DNA of 44,743 nucleotides from Vreelandella rituensis (GTDB lineage: Bacteria > Pseudomonadota > Gammaproteobacteria > Pseudomonadales > Halomonadaceae): positions 1 through 44,743 of the forward strand of contig NZ_QPIJ01000040.1 of assembly GCF_003336665.1 (NCBI RefSeq). Direction: 5' to 3'. The notes beneath the pieces were generated by a model. The model was not told the origin of the DNA. It saw nothing but the letters and a program-made list of their open reading frames with translations, and made no database searches. Shown here piece by piece: positions 31,579-42,206 of the stretch (its first letter is position 1; the number at the start of each line of letters is the position of its first letter). Made by a program: the position numbers and the translations under genes.

Positions 31579-32813
31579 TGCCCCTTTACCTCTGAATGTT
31601 CGGCCAGCACCGTGGCATAGTGCCGGCCACTCTGACGAGCGGTTTCCGCTGCCTCGGCACTGATTCGCTTGGCAGTGTCCTGCCCCAGAACGGGAGCCAA
31701 CAGCCGTGATACGGGCTCGGCCATGATGCCGCCACCGGTGGCCGCCAGGTTGCGTTGCATTGCCTCGGGATGAACCTCCAGACCTTCGAGCACTACCGCC
31801 GTTTGCTCCAGCGCACCTTCCAGCAGGAGGGTGCTGTCGATTAAGGGTGCCCATTCGGCGTGCCATTCGCCCAGGCCACGTTCGAGTGGCTGAGCGGCGG
31901 TATTCAGCAGCACCGTGGTATGCCCATGTATCTGGCGAGCGGCACCACGGATCAGCGCACAGCGAACCGGATTACGCTTGTGCGGCATTGAAGAGGATTC
32001 ACCCATCCCCTCCTCCGCGGGCTCAGCGACTTCACCTATTTCGGTCTGGGTCAGCAGGGCCACGTCCAGCGCCAGCTTTTCGGCGGCACCGGCCACGCCG
32101 TCCAACGCGGTGCTTAACGCATGGATGGGTTGCCGGTCGGTATGCCAGGGCAACACGGCGGGAGCCAACTCAAGTTTTGCGGCCAAGGCATCCATGAAGT
32201 CGAGCCCCAGCGAATCCCAGCCGGAATGCACCCCAACAGCCCCGCCGAATTGCACCGGCAGGCCGTTTTCGGCCAGTGGCGACAAGCGACGACGTCCCTG
32301 TTCCAGGCCCAGCGCCCAGTGGGCGACTTTGACCCCGAAGGTAATGGGTAACGCCTGCTGCATCAGGGTGCGCCCCACCATCGGGGTCGCAGCATGCGCC
32401 TGCATCAGGGTGTTGGCAGCTGTTCGACAACGCCTCAGCAGCGTATCGATGGCTTTCAAGCGCGGCTTGAGCAGCAACATCAGAGCGCTGTCCACCACAT
32501 CCTGACTGGTGGCTCCCTGGTGCCAGTAAGGCTTAAGCGCATCAGGCAGAGCAGCGCGCCCTTGCTTGACGAAGGGAATCGCTGCATTACCTCCCTTGGC
32601 AATGCCTGCAGCAATCGCCTGAGTGTCAAATACATGCGCTTCGAGATGCTCACGCATCCTTTGGCTAGCGCCTTCAGGCACGGCGCCCAGTGCTTCCTGG
32701 ACGTCGGCCAACGCGAGTTCAAAGGTCAGCATGGCGTGAACCATGGCCTGGGTGTTAGAAGCATTCAGGGCTGACGGGCTCATGAAGGGGTGCTGGATCA
32801 AGGCAGCGGGCAT
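31476..32813 (-). CDS. pcaB: 3-carboxy-cis,cis-muconate cycloisomerase
   Basis: This 445-residue fumarase-superfamily enzyme converts 3-carboxymuconate to 4-carboxymuconolactone. The family signature GESSSMPHKRNPVRC is intact, as is LMQQALPITFGVKVAHWALG. It starts MPAALIQHPFMSPSALNASN behind AAGGAAG. It is divergent from the IclR gene, with an operator-like dyad between them. It stands 20 kb away from pcaIJF-DC, while a copy of its 3' end remains beside pcaI. Confidence 0.96.
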   Translation of the reverse strand: MPAALIQHPFMSPSALNASNTQAMVHAMLTFELALADVQEALGAVPEGASQRMREHLEAHVFDTQAIAAGIAKGGNAAIPFVKQGRAALPDALKPYWHQGATSQDVVDSALMLLLKPRLKAIDTLLRRCRTAANTLMQAHAATPMVGRTLMQQALPITFGVKVAHWALGLEQGRRRLSPLAENGLPVQFGGAVGVHSGWDSLGLDFMDALAAKLELAPAVLPWHTDRQPIHALSTALDGVAGAAEKLALDVALLTQTEIGEVAEPAEEGMGESSSMPHKRNPVRCALIRGAARQIHGHTTVLLNTAAQPLERGLGEWHAEWAPLIDSTLLLEGALEQTAVVLEGLEVHPEAMQRNLAATGGGIMAEPVSRLLAPVLGQDTAKRISAEAAETARQSGRHYATVLAEHSEVKGHLSLAELERASDPASYLGSSEAQVKRAADWLMSV

Positions 32814-32929
32814 GACACTTCCTTATAATGCGTACTTTAATAGGGCATACAGTTAAAATGCTCGGCCGAGCTGGACGAGCCTTCGACGTGAAACGAAATA
32901 GATACAACCAGAGCTACATTCGCACAAGT

Positions 32930-32944
32930 GTTCGCGAAACGAAC
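32930..32944. promoter_or_regulatory. Candidate PcaR/PcaU (IclR) operator between pcaB and the IclR gene
   Basis: GTTCG-CGAAA-CGAAC is a perfect 5-bp-arm dyad in the divergent spacer. It matches the layout of the 15-bp PcaR site of Pseudomonas putida (GTTCGATAATCGCAC) and the sites before pcaI and pobA. It could serve both pcaB and the regulator gene. Confidence 0.65.
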
Positions 32945-32999
32945 GCTATGCTAGATTGTAAACTAGATGTCTTATCATACGACTTGGAGAAACGAACGG

Positions 33000-33791
33000 A
33001 TGGATGTGGTAACGCGAGAAGAAACGCTAACGACCGATGACCGTGATTTCGTCACGGCCTTGGCCAGTGGGCTCGAAGTGATCCTGGCGTTTGACGAAAC
33101 CCACCCACGCATGACATTGAGCGAAGTGGCCGGCCGTACCGGCATGAATCGTGCGCGGGCCCGGCGCTTTCTGCTGACGTTGCATGCCTTGGGTTACGTC
33201 AGCAAGCACCAGCGCCACTTCGAGTTGTCGCCCAAGGTGCTGCAACTGGGCTATGCGTTTCTCTCGGCCAACAATTACCGCAGCGTGATTCAGCATATTC
33301 TCGAAGATATCACCGCCGAATGCGGTGAGTCCTCGTCCCTGGGGGTGCTGGAAGGCAACGACGTCGTCTATGTGGCCCGCTCCGCCTCGCGCCAGCGGCT
33401 GATGGCGATCAGTTTGTCGCTGGGCACTCGGCTCCCCGCCGCCCACACTTCCATGGGGCGGGTGTTGCTGGCCCAACTGCCGGAAGCCGAGCTCGATGCC
33501 TACCTGAAGAACCTGGTCTTGGAGCCGCATACCGATAAAAGCATTACTGACAAGACCGAGCTCAAGAAATGCATTCTCCAGGTACGTAGGCAAGGCTATG
33601 CGATTGCCGATCAGGAGCTTGATTCCGGGCTGCGCTCTTTGGCGGTGCCCGCCTTCGATGCGCATGGAAAACTGCTCGGTGCCATCAATATCAGCACCAA
33701 TGCCGCCCGAATCGACCTCGACACCCTCATGAATCAGTACTTGCCGCTACTCCAAGAAAAAGCCCGCCAGATTCGCGACACCGTCAGTTGA
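33000..33791 (+). CDS. pcaR: IclR-family regulator, PcaR/PcaU type
   Basis: This 263-residue protein has an N-terminal winged helix (MTLSEVAGRTGMNRARARRF, LLTLHALGYVSKHQRHFELS) and the IclR effector domain (SSLGVLEGNDVVYVARSASR, SLGTRLPAAHTSMGRVLLAQ, DQELDSGLRSLAVPAFDAHG). It belongs to the PcaR/PcaU/PobR group, which responds to 3-oxoadipate or protocatechuate. The ATG at 33000 follows TTGGAGAAA; the frame is open to 32967. Its place between pcaB and pobA fits control of the pca genes. Which of the three roles it has cannot be read from sequence. Confidence 0.88.
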   Translation: MDVVTREETLTTDDRDFVTALASGLEVILAFDETHPRMTLSEVAGRTGMNRARARRFLLTLHALGYVSKHQRHFELSPKVLQLGYAFLSANNYRSVIQHILEDITAECGESSSLGVLEGNDVVYVARSASRQRLMAISLSLGTRLPAAHTSMGRVLLAQLPEAELDAYLKNLVLEPHTDKSITDKTELKKCILQVRRQGYAIADQELDSGLRSLAVPAFDAHGKLLGAINISTNAARIDLDTLMNQYLPLLQEKARQIRDTVS

Positions 33792-33827
33792 ATGACCCCC
33801 ACTTCATGGGCCTTCTTGCGCGAGTTT

Positions 33828-35060
<1,233 letters not shown>

Positions 35061-35079
35061 CTAATTAAATCGCACAAAT

Positions 35080-35094
35080 GTTCGTTATACGGAT
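35080..35094 (-). promoter_or_regulatory. Candidate IclR-type half-conserved operator upstream of pobA
   Basis: On the minus strand this reads ATCCGTATAACGAAC. Its CGTATAACGAAC part matches the pcaI site CGTATAACAAAC at 11 of 12 bases. It lies about 55 bp upstream of pobA in the pobA-araC spacer, where an AraC protein may also bind. Confidence 0.45.
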
Positions 35095-35205
35095 TGTATT
35101 TTTCACTGAAACACCCGCGCAGATAAGGCACTATTGGTAGACATACTTGGACTATTGGAATATAACACATCGACTTTCGTCGCAACTCCTCTCACCGGAG
35201 GCCCT

Positions 35206-36090
35206 ATGGAGCGCGCAACCGTCCCGATATTTAAGCTCTATGGCGAGACCCGGCACTGGCCGACACCGGATTTACTCCATTGTGAGTCGATACCGGAACG
35301 CAGCCGCCTGCACAACTGGCACATTCACCCGCACCTTCACGCCGATCTGGTCCACCTGTTGCACCTTTCGGCAGGTGAGGTCACCTTGGAGCTGGAGGGT
35401 AACCGGCAGCCCTATAAAGCGCCGCTGTTCATCGTGGTGCCCGCCATGAGCATTCACAGCTTTCACTTCTCTTCGGATACACAGGGCCATATCCTCACGC
35501 TGGCGCAGCCGCTGCTCGAACGCCTCGATGTCCAGCTGGGGCCTCAAGCGCAGGCACTTTATCAAGGCGGCGCCCACCCACTGGACGCCTCCACTTGCCG
35601 GATCGCCGCGCTGGTGGCGCAGCTCGATGCGGAGTACCGTCACCCAGCACCGGGGCGCGAATCTCTGCTTGACGCCTTGATAACCGCGCTCACCGTGGAG
35701 ACGTGGCGGTTAACGCTCGACCGGTCATCGCCAAGCACCGCGCCCCGCCATCACGACCGTGCTCACGCCCATTTGTACCGCTATCAAGCGCTGATTGAGG
35801 CGCAGTTTCGCCAGCAACCCAGCGTCGAGCAGTTTGCTCACCAGCTGGGCGTTACCAGTGCGCATTTAAACCTGCTCTGCCGTCGTTTGGCCGACCGCAG
35901 CGCGCTGCAGGTGCTGCACGAGCGCTTGCTGCTGGAAGCCAAACGCCAGCTGACGTACACCAACATGACCGTGGGGCAGGTGGCCGATAGCCTGGGCTTT
36001 TCCGAACCGGCCTACTTCACGCGCTTTTTCAAGCGGCTGACAGGGCTTTCGCCGCGCGATTTTCGCTTACGCCAATCCCAAGAGGAGTAA
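35206..36090 (+). CDS. AraC-family regulator, PobR/PobC type
   Basis: This 294-residue protein has an N-terminal cupin-like sensing domain (HNWHIHPHLHADLVHLLHLS) and two C-terminal helix-turn-helix motifs (QFAHQLGVTSAHLNLLCRRL and QVADSLGFSEPAYFTRFFKR). AraC proteins of this type control pobA in Pseudomonas in response to 4-hydroxybenzoate. The ATG at 35206 has a CCGGAG site; the open frame upstream starts at 35134. It is divergent from pobA. Its 3' end overlaps the decayed chemoreceptor frame. Confidence 0.9.
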   Translation: MERATVPIFKLYGETRHWPTPDLLHCESIPERSRLHNWHIHPHLHADLVHLLHLSAGEVTLELEGNRQPYKAPLFIVVPAMSIHSFHFSSDTQGHILTLAQPLLERLDVQLGPQAQALYQGGAHPLDASTCRIAALVAQLDAEYRHPAPGRESLLDALITALTVETWRLTLDRSSPSTAPRHHDRAHAHLYRYQALIEAQFRQQPSVEQFAHQLGVTSAHLNLLCRRLADRSALQVLHERLLLEAKRQLTYTNMTVGQVADSLGFSEPAYFTRFFKRLTGLSPRDFRLRQSQEE

Positions 36091-37225
36091 TCGATGCGGA
36101 ATCGGACGTGAGAAAAGCCGCCACGGCCACTTCCAACTCTCGGGCCTGATCCTCGAGGTCGGCTGCCGCTCGCGCGCTTCTCTGAACACGGATCGAGTTC
36201 TGCTGGGTGATCTTGTCCATCTCCATAATCGCCTGATTGATCTGCCCGATGCCATTGCCCTGTTCTTCGGAGGCTCCCGAGATATCGCGTATCAAAAGAT
36301 TGAAGCGCCAGGTGGCCGCTACCGCGTCTTCAATGACCGCACCTGCCTGTCCGACCACGTCAGTACCGCTGTTAATCTGTTGAGCGGAGTGGTCGATCAA
36401 CCGGCGAATATCCTTGGCTGCCATTGCACTGCGCCCGGCGAGGTGGCGCACTTCGTTAGCCACCACGGCAAAGCCGCGCCCCTGCTCACCGGCTCTTGCC
36501 GCTTCCACTGAGGCGTTTAACGCCAGGATATTGGTCTGAAAGGCAATAGAATCGATGACATCGATGATCTCAGACATTTTTCGCGAACCGGCGGTGATCT
36601 GGGCCATGGTAGTCACGACTTCCAGCATCAAGTCCCCGCCTTGTGTGGCTAGGCGAACGTTGTCGTCACTCAGTTTCCCGACTTGATGGGCGTTGTCGGT
36701 ATTATGCATCACGGTGGTGGTCATCTGCTCCATGCTTGAAGCCGTCTGTTGCAGGGAAGCCGCCTGCTGTTCGGTGCGAGCGGCCAGGTCATCGTTTTCG
36801 CCAGCAATCGCCTGGGCCGCCGGGGTCACGACCTGAATGCCCGCGTTGACGTCGCCGACGATGCTACCCAGGCTTTTGCGCATGACATTCAGCGCATCCA
36901 TCAGCTTGCCTACTTCGTCTCTGCGCGTCACCGGCATACGAGCGGCCAGGTTTCCAGCGGCAATCTGAAGTGTTAAGGCCATGGCTTCGTTCAAGGGACG
37001 AATCATTCTGCGCAATGTCAAACCGCCCAACAGCACGAGTAGCATCAGCCCCACTCCCAACACCAGGAGTTGCATCGTCTCAACATCAGGCGCTGGTCAT
37101 GGCGAGCCGGGGTTGCCATCAGGGCGGCGGCTTGCTGCTTATTTCCGATCAGGTCGTTGGCTCCGGTCGCCAAGCGGTTGGAAGCTTCCATCAGAGCGTC
37201 CAATTCATGATGTTCCGAACCGTTT
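36029..37225 (-). pseudogene. Methyl-accepting chemotaxis protein, N-terminally decayed
   Basis: The intact part (ATG 37075, 348 residues) has one membrane helix, a HAMP segment (RRMIRPLNEAMALTLQIAAG) and the signalling domain with the conserved tip IDSIAFQTNILALNASVEAA. The periplasmic sensor is missing. Upstream, in another frame, a short remnant (HELDALMEASNRLATGANDL, ATPARHDQRLM) marks the end of a lost ligand-binding domain; a stop and unrelated sequence follow near 37226. The C-terminus runs 62 bp into the AraC gene, so its natural end is probably lost too. The loss of the sensor suggests a dead receptor. Confidence 0.8.
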
Positions 37226-37257
37226 CTTTACGGCACCCAACATCTATTTTCTTCTAC

Positions 37258-37273
37258 TTTTGAACGTTCAAAA
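37258..37273. promoter_or_regulatory. 16-bp perfect palindrome upstream of the TAXI transporter operon
   Basis: TTTTGAAC-GTTCAAAA lies 173 bp before the TAXI gene. Such TTGAACGTTCAA dyads are common as TetR-family operators, including those of acyl-CoA-responsive regulators. It stands in the 220-bp gap between the chemoreceptor remnant and the operon, which holds no other recognisable element. It could also be a hairpin. Confidence 0.45.
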
Positions 37274-37445
37274 AGTAACTTTACTTTCCATTCAGATAAC
37301 CAACTTCTTTCTTTCTCGAAGATTCAGTTCTTGAGGGCGTTGACACCTCCCTTTCTCCTCCCTAATATCAATCGACAGTTTGCAAAACTGGATACCGCAC
37401 AGCGAAACACAAGATCCGACCCACAATCACAACAAGGAGCGCCTC

Positions 37446-38606
37446 ATGCGCCGAATCGCTCAGCGTCTCGCTATCACCACTTTGCCTCTCACCCTGCTTG
37501 CTGCCTCGCTCAGCCATGCAAGTGAAATCTCTCTACCCAATACCATGGCCTGGACAGCGTATGGCACCAATTCAAGTGGCTATGCTCAAGCGGTTGCGCT
37601 TGGCAACATGCTTCAGTCTGAATACGGCACATCGGTGCGTGTATTGCCCGGTGACAATGACGTTTCACGTATGACTCCGCTCAAACAGGGCCGAGTCGAT
37701 TTGTGTGCCTGCGGGATTTCCAGCTACTACGGCGTGGAAGGGGTCATGATGTTCGCTCACGAAGATTGGGGGCCCCAGCCGCTGCGTGTCATTACCACAT
37801 CAACGGCTTCATTTGGTTTATCTCTGGCTGTCGCAGGAGATCTTGAGGTTAAAACTCCAGCCGACCTCAAAGGTAAGCGTATCGCTTATATTCGAGGTGA
37901 TGATGCATTGAATAAGGGAACGGAAGCTTATTTGGCTTTTGGCGGATTGACTTGGGACGATGTTGAGCGAGTGGATTATCCCGGTTATTCACGTTCTTTT
38001 GATGGCATCATTGCCGGTAATGTAGATGCCTCTTTCACCACCACTGTCACTCCACCAGCACAGCAACTTGCCAGCAGTCCCCGTGGGATCAGTTGGCCGG
38101 AGCTGGACCCTAATGACACAGAGGGCTGGGAGCGTATGAAAACCGTTGCGCCCTACTTCCGTCCTCATGAAGTAACGTCAGGCGCCGGCAATGTGAGCAG
38201 TGACAATCCTGTATCTAGTGCCAGCTACCCTTACCCCATCATTGTTGCCAATAGTGATATTGAAGATGACGTGGCTTATGGCTTGATAAAAGCCATGCAG
38301 GATAATTACGACCAATATAAAGATTCTGCTCCTGGTGCAGTCGGTTATGCCTTGGAATATCAAGATCTTCAGTGGGTAATCCCATTCCATGACGCAGTGG
38401 TCGATTACTACAAGGATATCGGTGTTTGGACCGATAAAATGCAGTTGCATCAAGAGGAGCTCGTCGAACGTCAACTGTTATTACTTGAGACGTGGGAAAG
38501 TTTTGTGAGTAGTGCGCCTAGCGATGAAGAAGACTTCAAAAAGGCATGGATGAGTGTCCGCGCCAATGCCTTAACTGAAGCAGGCTTCGATCCTATTTTT
38601 CAGTAA
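37446..38606 (+). CDS. TAXI-family TRAP transporter substrate-binding protein
   Basis: This 386-residue periplasmic protein starts MRRIAQRLAITTLPLTLLAA with a signal peptide probably cut after SHA (near residue 26). The TAXI pattern is clear: AYGTNSSGYAQAVALGNMLQ, GRVDLCACGISSYYGVEGVM and TPADLKGKRIAYIRGDDALN. The start has a perfect AAGGAG site (ATG 37446; the longer frame starts at 37380). It is followed by its fused permease. The downstream acyl-CoA genes suggest an organic acid ligand. Base composition is visibly more AT-rich than in the pca genes. Confidence 0.93.
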   Translation: MRRIAQRLAITTLPLTLLAASLSHASEISLPNTMAWTAYGTNSSGYAQAVALGNMLQSEYGTSVRVLPGDNDVSRMTPLKQGRVDLCACGISSYYGVEGVMMFAHEDWGPQPLRVITTSTASFGLSLAVAGDLEVKTPADLKGKRIAYIRGDDALNKGTEAYLAFGGLTWDDVERVDYPGYSRSFDGIIAGNVDASFTTTVTPPAQQLASSPRGISWPELDPNDTEGWERMKTVAPYFRPHEVTSGAGNVSSDNPVSSASYPYPIIVANSDIEDDVAYGLIKAMQDNYDQYKDSAPGAVGYALEYQDLQWVIPFHDAVVDYYKDIGVWTDKMQLHQEELVERQLLLLETWESFVSSAPSDEEDFKKAWMSVRANALTEAGFDPIFQ

Positions 38607-38615
38607 TAGCCAATG

Positions 38616-38633
38616 GGGCGGCTAACGTCGCCC
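38616..38633 (+). terminator. Stem-loop with T-rich tail between binding protein and permease genes
   Basis: GGGCGGC-TAAC-GTCGCCC (one G-T pair) followed by TTTCTT lies in the 38-bp gap. It may act as a leaky terminator or mRNA stabiliser that keeps the binding protein more abundant than the permease, as often seen in such operons. Confidence 0.5.
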
Positions 38634-38644
38634 TTTCTTGACGC

Positions 38645-40666
38645 ATGGATTTTCACATGACCACAGCGAATGACGTCCCTGATGTTCAGCAAGCCAAAGA
38701 GAAAATCAGTCATGTACGCAGGCTACCTCCGTTACTGAGTTGGATTCCAGCTGCCGTTACTGTGGCACTGATGTTGATGACGCTGGATTACCTGTTCAAT
38801 CTTGGATTGCTGCACTTTGTCACCAATCTAGAAACACGCTTCTATTATGCCGTGGTCGCCCTGTTGCTACCTTTGGTATATCTGCTCTGGCCAATGCGTG
38901 CCACTCACCATTCTCGTCCAATTCCCTGGTATGACTATGTGCTCAGTGCCATCACTCTGGGGGTCGGGGGGTATTTTGTTTATAACGCAGAGTCGATTTT
39001 AGAGCGAGGCTGGGCGTTTTCCGCTCCTGATACGGCCATCATAGCCAGCTATGCTTACTGGATATTGATTATTGAAGCGGCAAGACGCGCCAGTGGTTGG
39101 CCGATTGCGATTATTGTTGCCGCCTTTTCGCTTTATCCCCTGGTGGCCGATGTGATGCCTGGTCCAATTCAGGCATTTCCTTCAACCCTTGAGCAAGCAG
39201 CCATGTATCACACCATGAGCACGGAGAGCATCATGGGGGTACCACTGCAGGCCTTTGCCGGCCTCGTCATCGGATTTTTGGTATTCGGTGTGGTGCTGCA
39301 AAAAAGTGGTGGCGGCAAATTTTTCATCAATCTCGCCTTTGCCCTGCTGGGTCATGTTCGTGGAGGGCCAGCCAAGGTATCGATTTTCTCCAGCGGTTTG
39401 ATGGGGTCGATGAGTGGTAGTGTGATCAGCAACGTTCTGACTACCGGCGTTCTCTCAATCCCCGCCATGCGGCGCATTGGCATGAGCCGCTCCTTCTCTG
39501 GAGGTGTGGAAGCCTGTGCATCCACCGGTGGTGTCTTGATGCCCCCTGTCATGGGCGCCACAGCCTTTGTGATGGCGATGTTTCTTGATGTTCCCTACTC
39601 TGCGGTTGCTTTGGCCGCGGTAATTCCCTCCATCCTTTATTTTCTGGGCCTGTTTATCCAGATTGATGCTTATGCTGCGCGCAATGACATCAAGGGATTG
39701 CCCACTATTGAGCTTCCATCGCTATGGACCACCCTTAAAGAAGGTTGGTATTTCATCTTCGTATTTGCACTGCTGGTATGGATGCTTTTAATCATGCAGC
39801 GTGAAGCCGTAGCGCCGTTTTATGCCACGGCACTTCTGCTGGTGCTTAATCAACTGTCAAAACACAATCGCTGGGGCTGGAAAGATGTAAGCGAAACGTT
39901 GTCATCAGCCGCTAGATTGTTTGCTGAACTGATTGCGATCCTTGCTGGTGTCGGCATGCTGGTGGGTTCTCTGTCGATGACGGGGTTATCCGGCACCATC
40001 GCCAACGACTTCATCCATCTAGCAGGAGGTAGTGTGCCGCTACTTCTCCTCATGGGTGCAGCCACTAGCTTCGTGCTGGGCATCGGTATGACCGTGACGG
40101 CTGCTTATATCTTTCTTGCCGTGGCACTGGCTCCTGCATTGATCAATGGAGGTGGGCTTGATCCGATGGCAGTTCATATGTTCATTCTCTATTGGGGAAT
40201 GCTCAGCTTCATCACTCCTCCCGTTGCATTGGGTGCCTTTGCTGCTGCGACCATAGCCGGTGCGCGCCCCATGGCCACCGGATTGCAGGCCATGCGTCTG
40301 GGCAGTGTCATCTATTTCATTCCCTTCCTGTTCGTACTGAATCCGGCTTTGATAATGCAAGGAGAGCCACTGCAAATCGCGATGGTCTTCGTTCAGGCTG
40401 TAATTGGAATTGTGCTATTCGCTTCCGCCATGCAGGGCTATCTCATTGGTGTTGGACGCTTGGGTCGTGGCATTTTTCAAGAAGCCACCATCCGGACATT
40501 AGTACTGCTGTCCGGCCTGACGCTTGCTCTCCCAGGGGGCGGCATGATTCCACTTAGCCAAATTGAACTGCTGGGCATTTCCATTGCCGCCTTGATTCCT
40601 GCCGTTATATTTGCCCGTTGGGGACAGCGGCATGCCACTAGAATCACATTACCGGTCAATCCATGA
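38645..40666 (+). CDS. TRAP transporter fused permease (4TM/12TM, TAXI type)
   Basis: This 673-residue protein joins the DctQ-like and DctM-like subunits in one chain, as is usual for TAXI systems. Many membrane segments are visible, with the conserved block GGPAKVSIFSSGLMGSMSGS near residue 240, EACASTGGVLMPPVMGATAF, and GMLSFITPPVALGAFAAATI near residue 520. Starts at 38645 and 38657 are both possible; neither has a strong ribosome site. It works with the TAXI binding protein to import an unknown acid. Confidence 0.94.
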   Translation: MDFHMTTANDVPDVQQAKEKISHVRRLPPLLSWIPAAVTVALMLMTLDYLFNLGLLHFVTNLETRFYYAVVALLLPLVYLLWPMRATHHSRPIPWYDYVLSAITLGVGGYFVYNAESILERGWAFSAPDTAIIASYAYWILIIEAARRASGWPIAIIVAAFSLYPLVADVMPGPIQAFPSTLEQAAMYHTMSTESIMGVPLQAFAGLVIGFLVFGVVLQKSGGGKFFINLAFALLGHVRGGPAKVSIFSSGLMGSMSGSVISNVLTTGVLSIPAMRRIGMSRSFSGGVEACASTGGVLMPPVMGATAFVMAMFLDVPYSAVALAAVIPSILYFLGLFIQIDAYAARNDIKGLPTIELPSLWTTLKEGWYFIFVFALLVWMLLIMQREAVAPFYATALLLVLNQLSKHNRWGWKDVSETLSSAARLFAELIAILAGVGMLVGSLSMTGLSGTIANDFIHLAGGSVPLLLLMGAATSFVLGIGMTVTAAYIFLAVALAPALINGGGLDPMAVHMFILYWGMLSFITPPVALGAFAAATIAGARPMATGLQAMRLGSVIYFIPFLFVLNPALIMQGEPLQIAMVFVQAVIGIVLFASAMQGYLIGVGRLGRGIFQEATIRTLVLLSGLTLALPGGGMIPLSQIELLGISIAALIPAVIFARWGQRHATRITLPVNP

Positions 40667-40728
40667 AATGACTGCCGTCCGACAAGGACGGCAGCCTTAT
40701 TGCCTGAGTGATGCTTTCTCACATTTCT

Positions 40729-40743
40729 AAATAGTCACTATTT
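40729..40743. promoter_or_regulatory. 15-bp palindrome upstream of the acyl-CoA operon
   Basis: AAATAGT-C-ACTATTT is a perfect dyad 29 bp before the ATG at 40773, in the 106-bp gap after the permease gene. Its half-site ATAGT is the same as in the palindrome before the MarR gene (10984-10997), with a 1-bp instead of a 2-bp centre. It may be an operator for the three genes that follow. Confidence 0.45.
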
Positions 40744-40772
40744 TACCTATCGCATTATCTGGAGATGCCTCC

Positions 40773-42206
40773 ATGTCAGCCCCTGTCCATTATCGACGCA
40801 TTGATGAGATCGGTGTCATCTGTATTGACAACCCGCCGGTCAATGCACTCAGTCAAGCTGTTCGAGCCGGTCTGCTCGCCACCTTAAAACAAGGCCTGAA
40901 AGATACGGATGCAAAGGCCTTGGTTATCATGGCAAAGGGGCGCACCTTTATTGCCGGGGCCGATATCCGGGAATTTGGCAAGCCGGCACAGTCTCCGTTA
41001 TTGCCCGAAGTGATCACTCAATTGGAAGCCAGCCCGAAGCCGATTATTGCGGTGCTGCATGGCACTGCCTTGGGCGGAGGGCTGGAGGTAGCGCTTGGCT
41101 GTCACTTGCGCGTCGCGCTACCGGATACCTTGTTAGGGCTTCCTGAAGTCAAGTTGGGCCTACTGCCCGGTGCAGGTGGAACGCAACGTTTGCCGCGCCT
41201 GGTGGGCATTGAAGCAGCGCTTGACATGATTACCAGTGGCCGATTCGTCAATGCCGAGGAAGCTCATGAGTTAGGCATAATCGACATCATCAGCGAGACA
41301 TCAGAGCCGCTGCAGGCAGGACTTGCCGCAGCAAGTGATGTGTTGGCTGGCAAGCGCGAGACACGGGTCACAGGGCAATTACCTACGCCTGATGCCAATC
41401 CCGCAGCAGTGGCTGACTTTCGAGTGCGCCTGGCAGACGAAGCACCCGCGTTATTCTCGCCTTTTCGGTGTATCGATGCCGTTGAGGCAAGCGCTCAAGG
41501 TACGCTTGATGAAGGGCTGAAGCGCGAGCGAGAGCTGTTTCTCTTATGCATGGAGTCCCCACAGCGAAACGGTCTGATTCACTCTTTCTTCGCTGCCCGC
41601 AATATTCATAAAGTACCTCAAGCCGAAGAGGCTACTCCGCTGCTACAGATTGCCCTGATTGGCAAACACCCGCTGTTTGAGCGGCTGCAGCAACACGCCA
41701 AGCGTGCGGGCATCACCTTTTCCACCACGATCACTGCCGATACCCAAGCATGCTTATTAGCGCCAGGTGACACCGTTGATAATGACATACCCGACCACTG
41801 CATCACCGTCAGCATCATCGCCGCCGATACGACCGACATGCCTCAGACGCCGTTAGCGTTAGTGCTGTCTCCCAATCTGGCGGTAGCTGAGCTTGTAGCC
41901 CTCACTTCCGAGCGGACTCAACAACAAGCTGTTGCCAATGCCCTAAAGGCCTTGCGCCAACCCGTAGTGGTTAGCCAAGGAAACAGCATGCTGTCAGCAA
42001 TGACACGAGCCATTAAAGGACGACCCGTCAATCAACAAACCAAAGCACTGGAAGCTATCAGTCATTCCATCGCAGAAAATGAACTTTGTTATCGCGTCAG
42101 TGATATCGACCTTTTGGCTATCGAAGGACTGGAGTACCCGCGCCATCTGGGTGGGCCTCACTACCAGGCAACACTACCTGCCTCATCAAGAGTGGAGACT
42201 TCTTAA
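40773..42206 (+). CDS. Enoyl-CoA hydratase with a degenerate 3-hydroxyacyl-CoA dehydrogenase remnant
   Basis: This 477-residue protein begins as an FadB/FadJ/PimF-like hydratase: IAGADIREF oxyanion loop, and both catalytic glutamates in [10 protein letters not shown] and [14 protein letters not shown]. The linker [20 protein letters not shown] and [20 protein letters not shown] is typical of multifunctional enzymes. After residue 290 the expected NAD-binding domain is shrunken: no GxGxxG, and LVLSPN stands where HFFSP with the catalytic histidine is normal. A remnant of the C-terminal domain ([20 protein letters not shown]) remains. So it is probably a hydratase only. Its stop overlaps the next start (TAATG). 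Confidence 0.82.
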   Translation: MSAPVHYRRIDEIGVICIDNPPVNALSQAVRAGLLATLKQGLKDTDAKALVIMAKGRTFIAGADIREFGKPAQSPLLPEVITQLEASPKPIIAVLHGTALGGGLEVALGCHLRVALPDTLLGLPEVKLGLLPGAGGTQRLPRLVGIEAALDMITSGRFVNAEEAHELGIIDIISETSEPLQAGLAAASDVLAGKRETRVTGQLPTPDANPAAVADFRVRLADEAPALFSPFRCIDAVEASAQGTLDEGLKRERELFLLCMESPQRNGLIHSFFAARNIHKVPQAEEATPLLQIALIGKHPLFERLQQHAKRAGITFSTTITADTQACLLAPGDTVDNDIPDHCITVSIIAADTTDMPQTPLALVLSPNLAVAELVALTSERTQQQAVANALKALRQPVVVSQGNSMLSAMTRAIKGRPVNQQTKALEAISHSIAENELCYRVSDIDLLAIEGLEYPRHLGGPHYQATLPASSRVETS

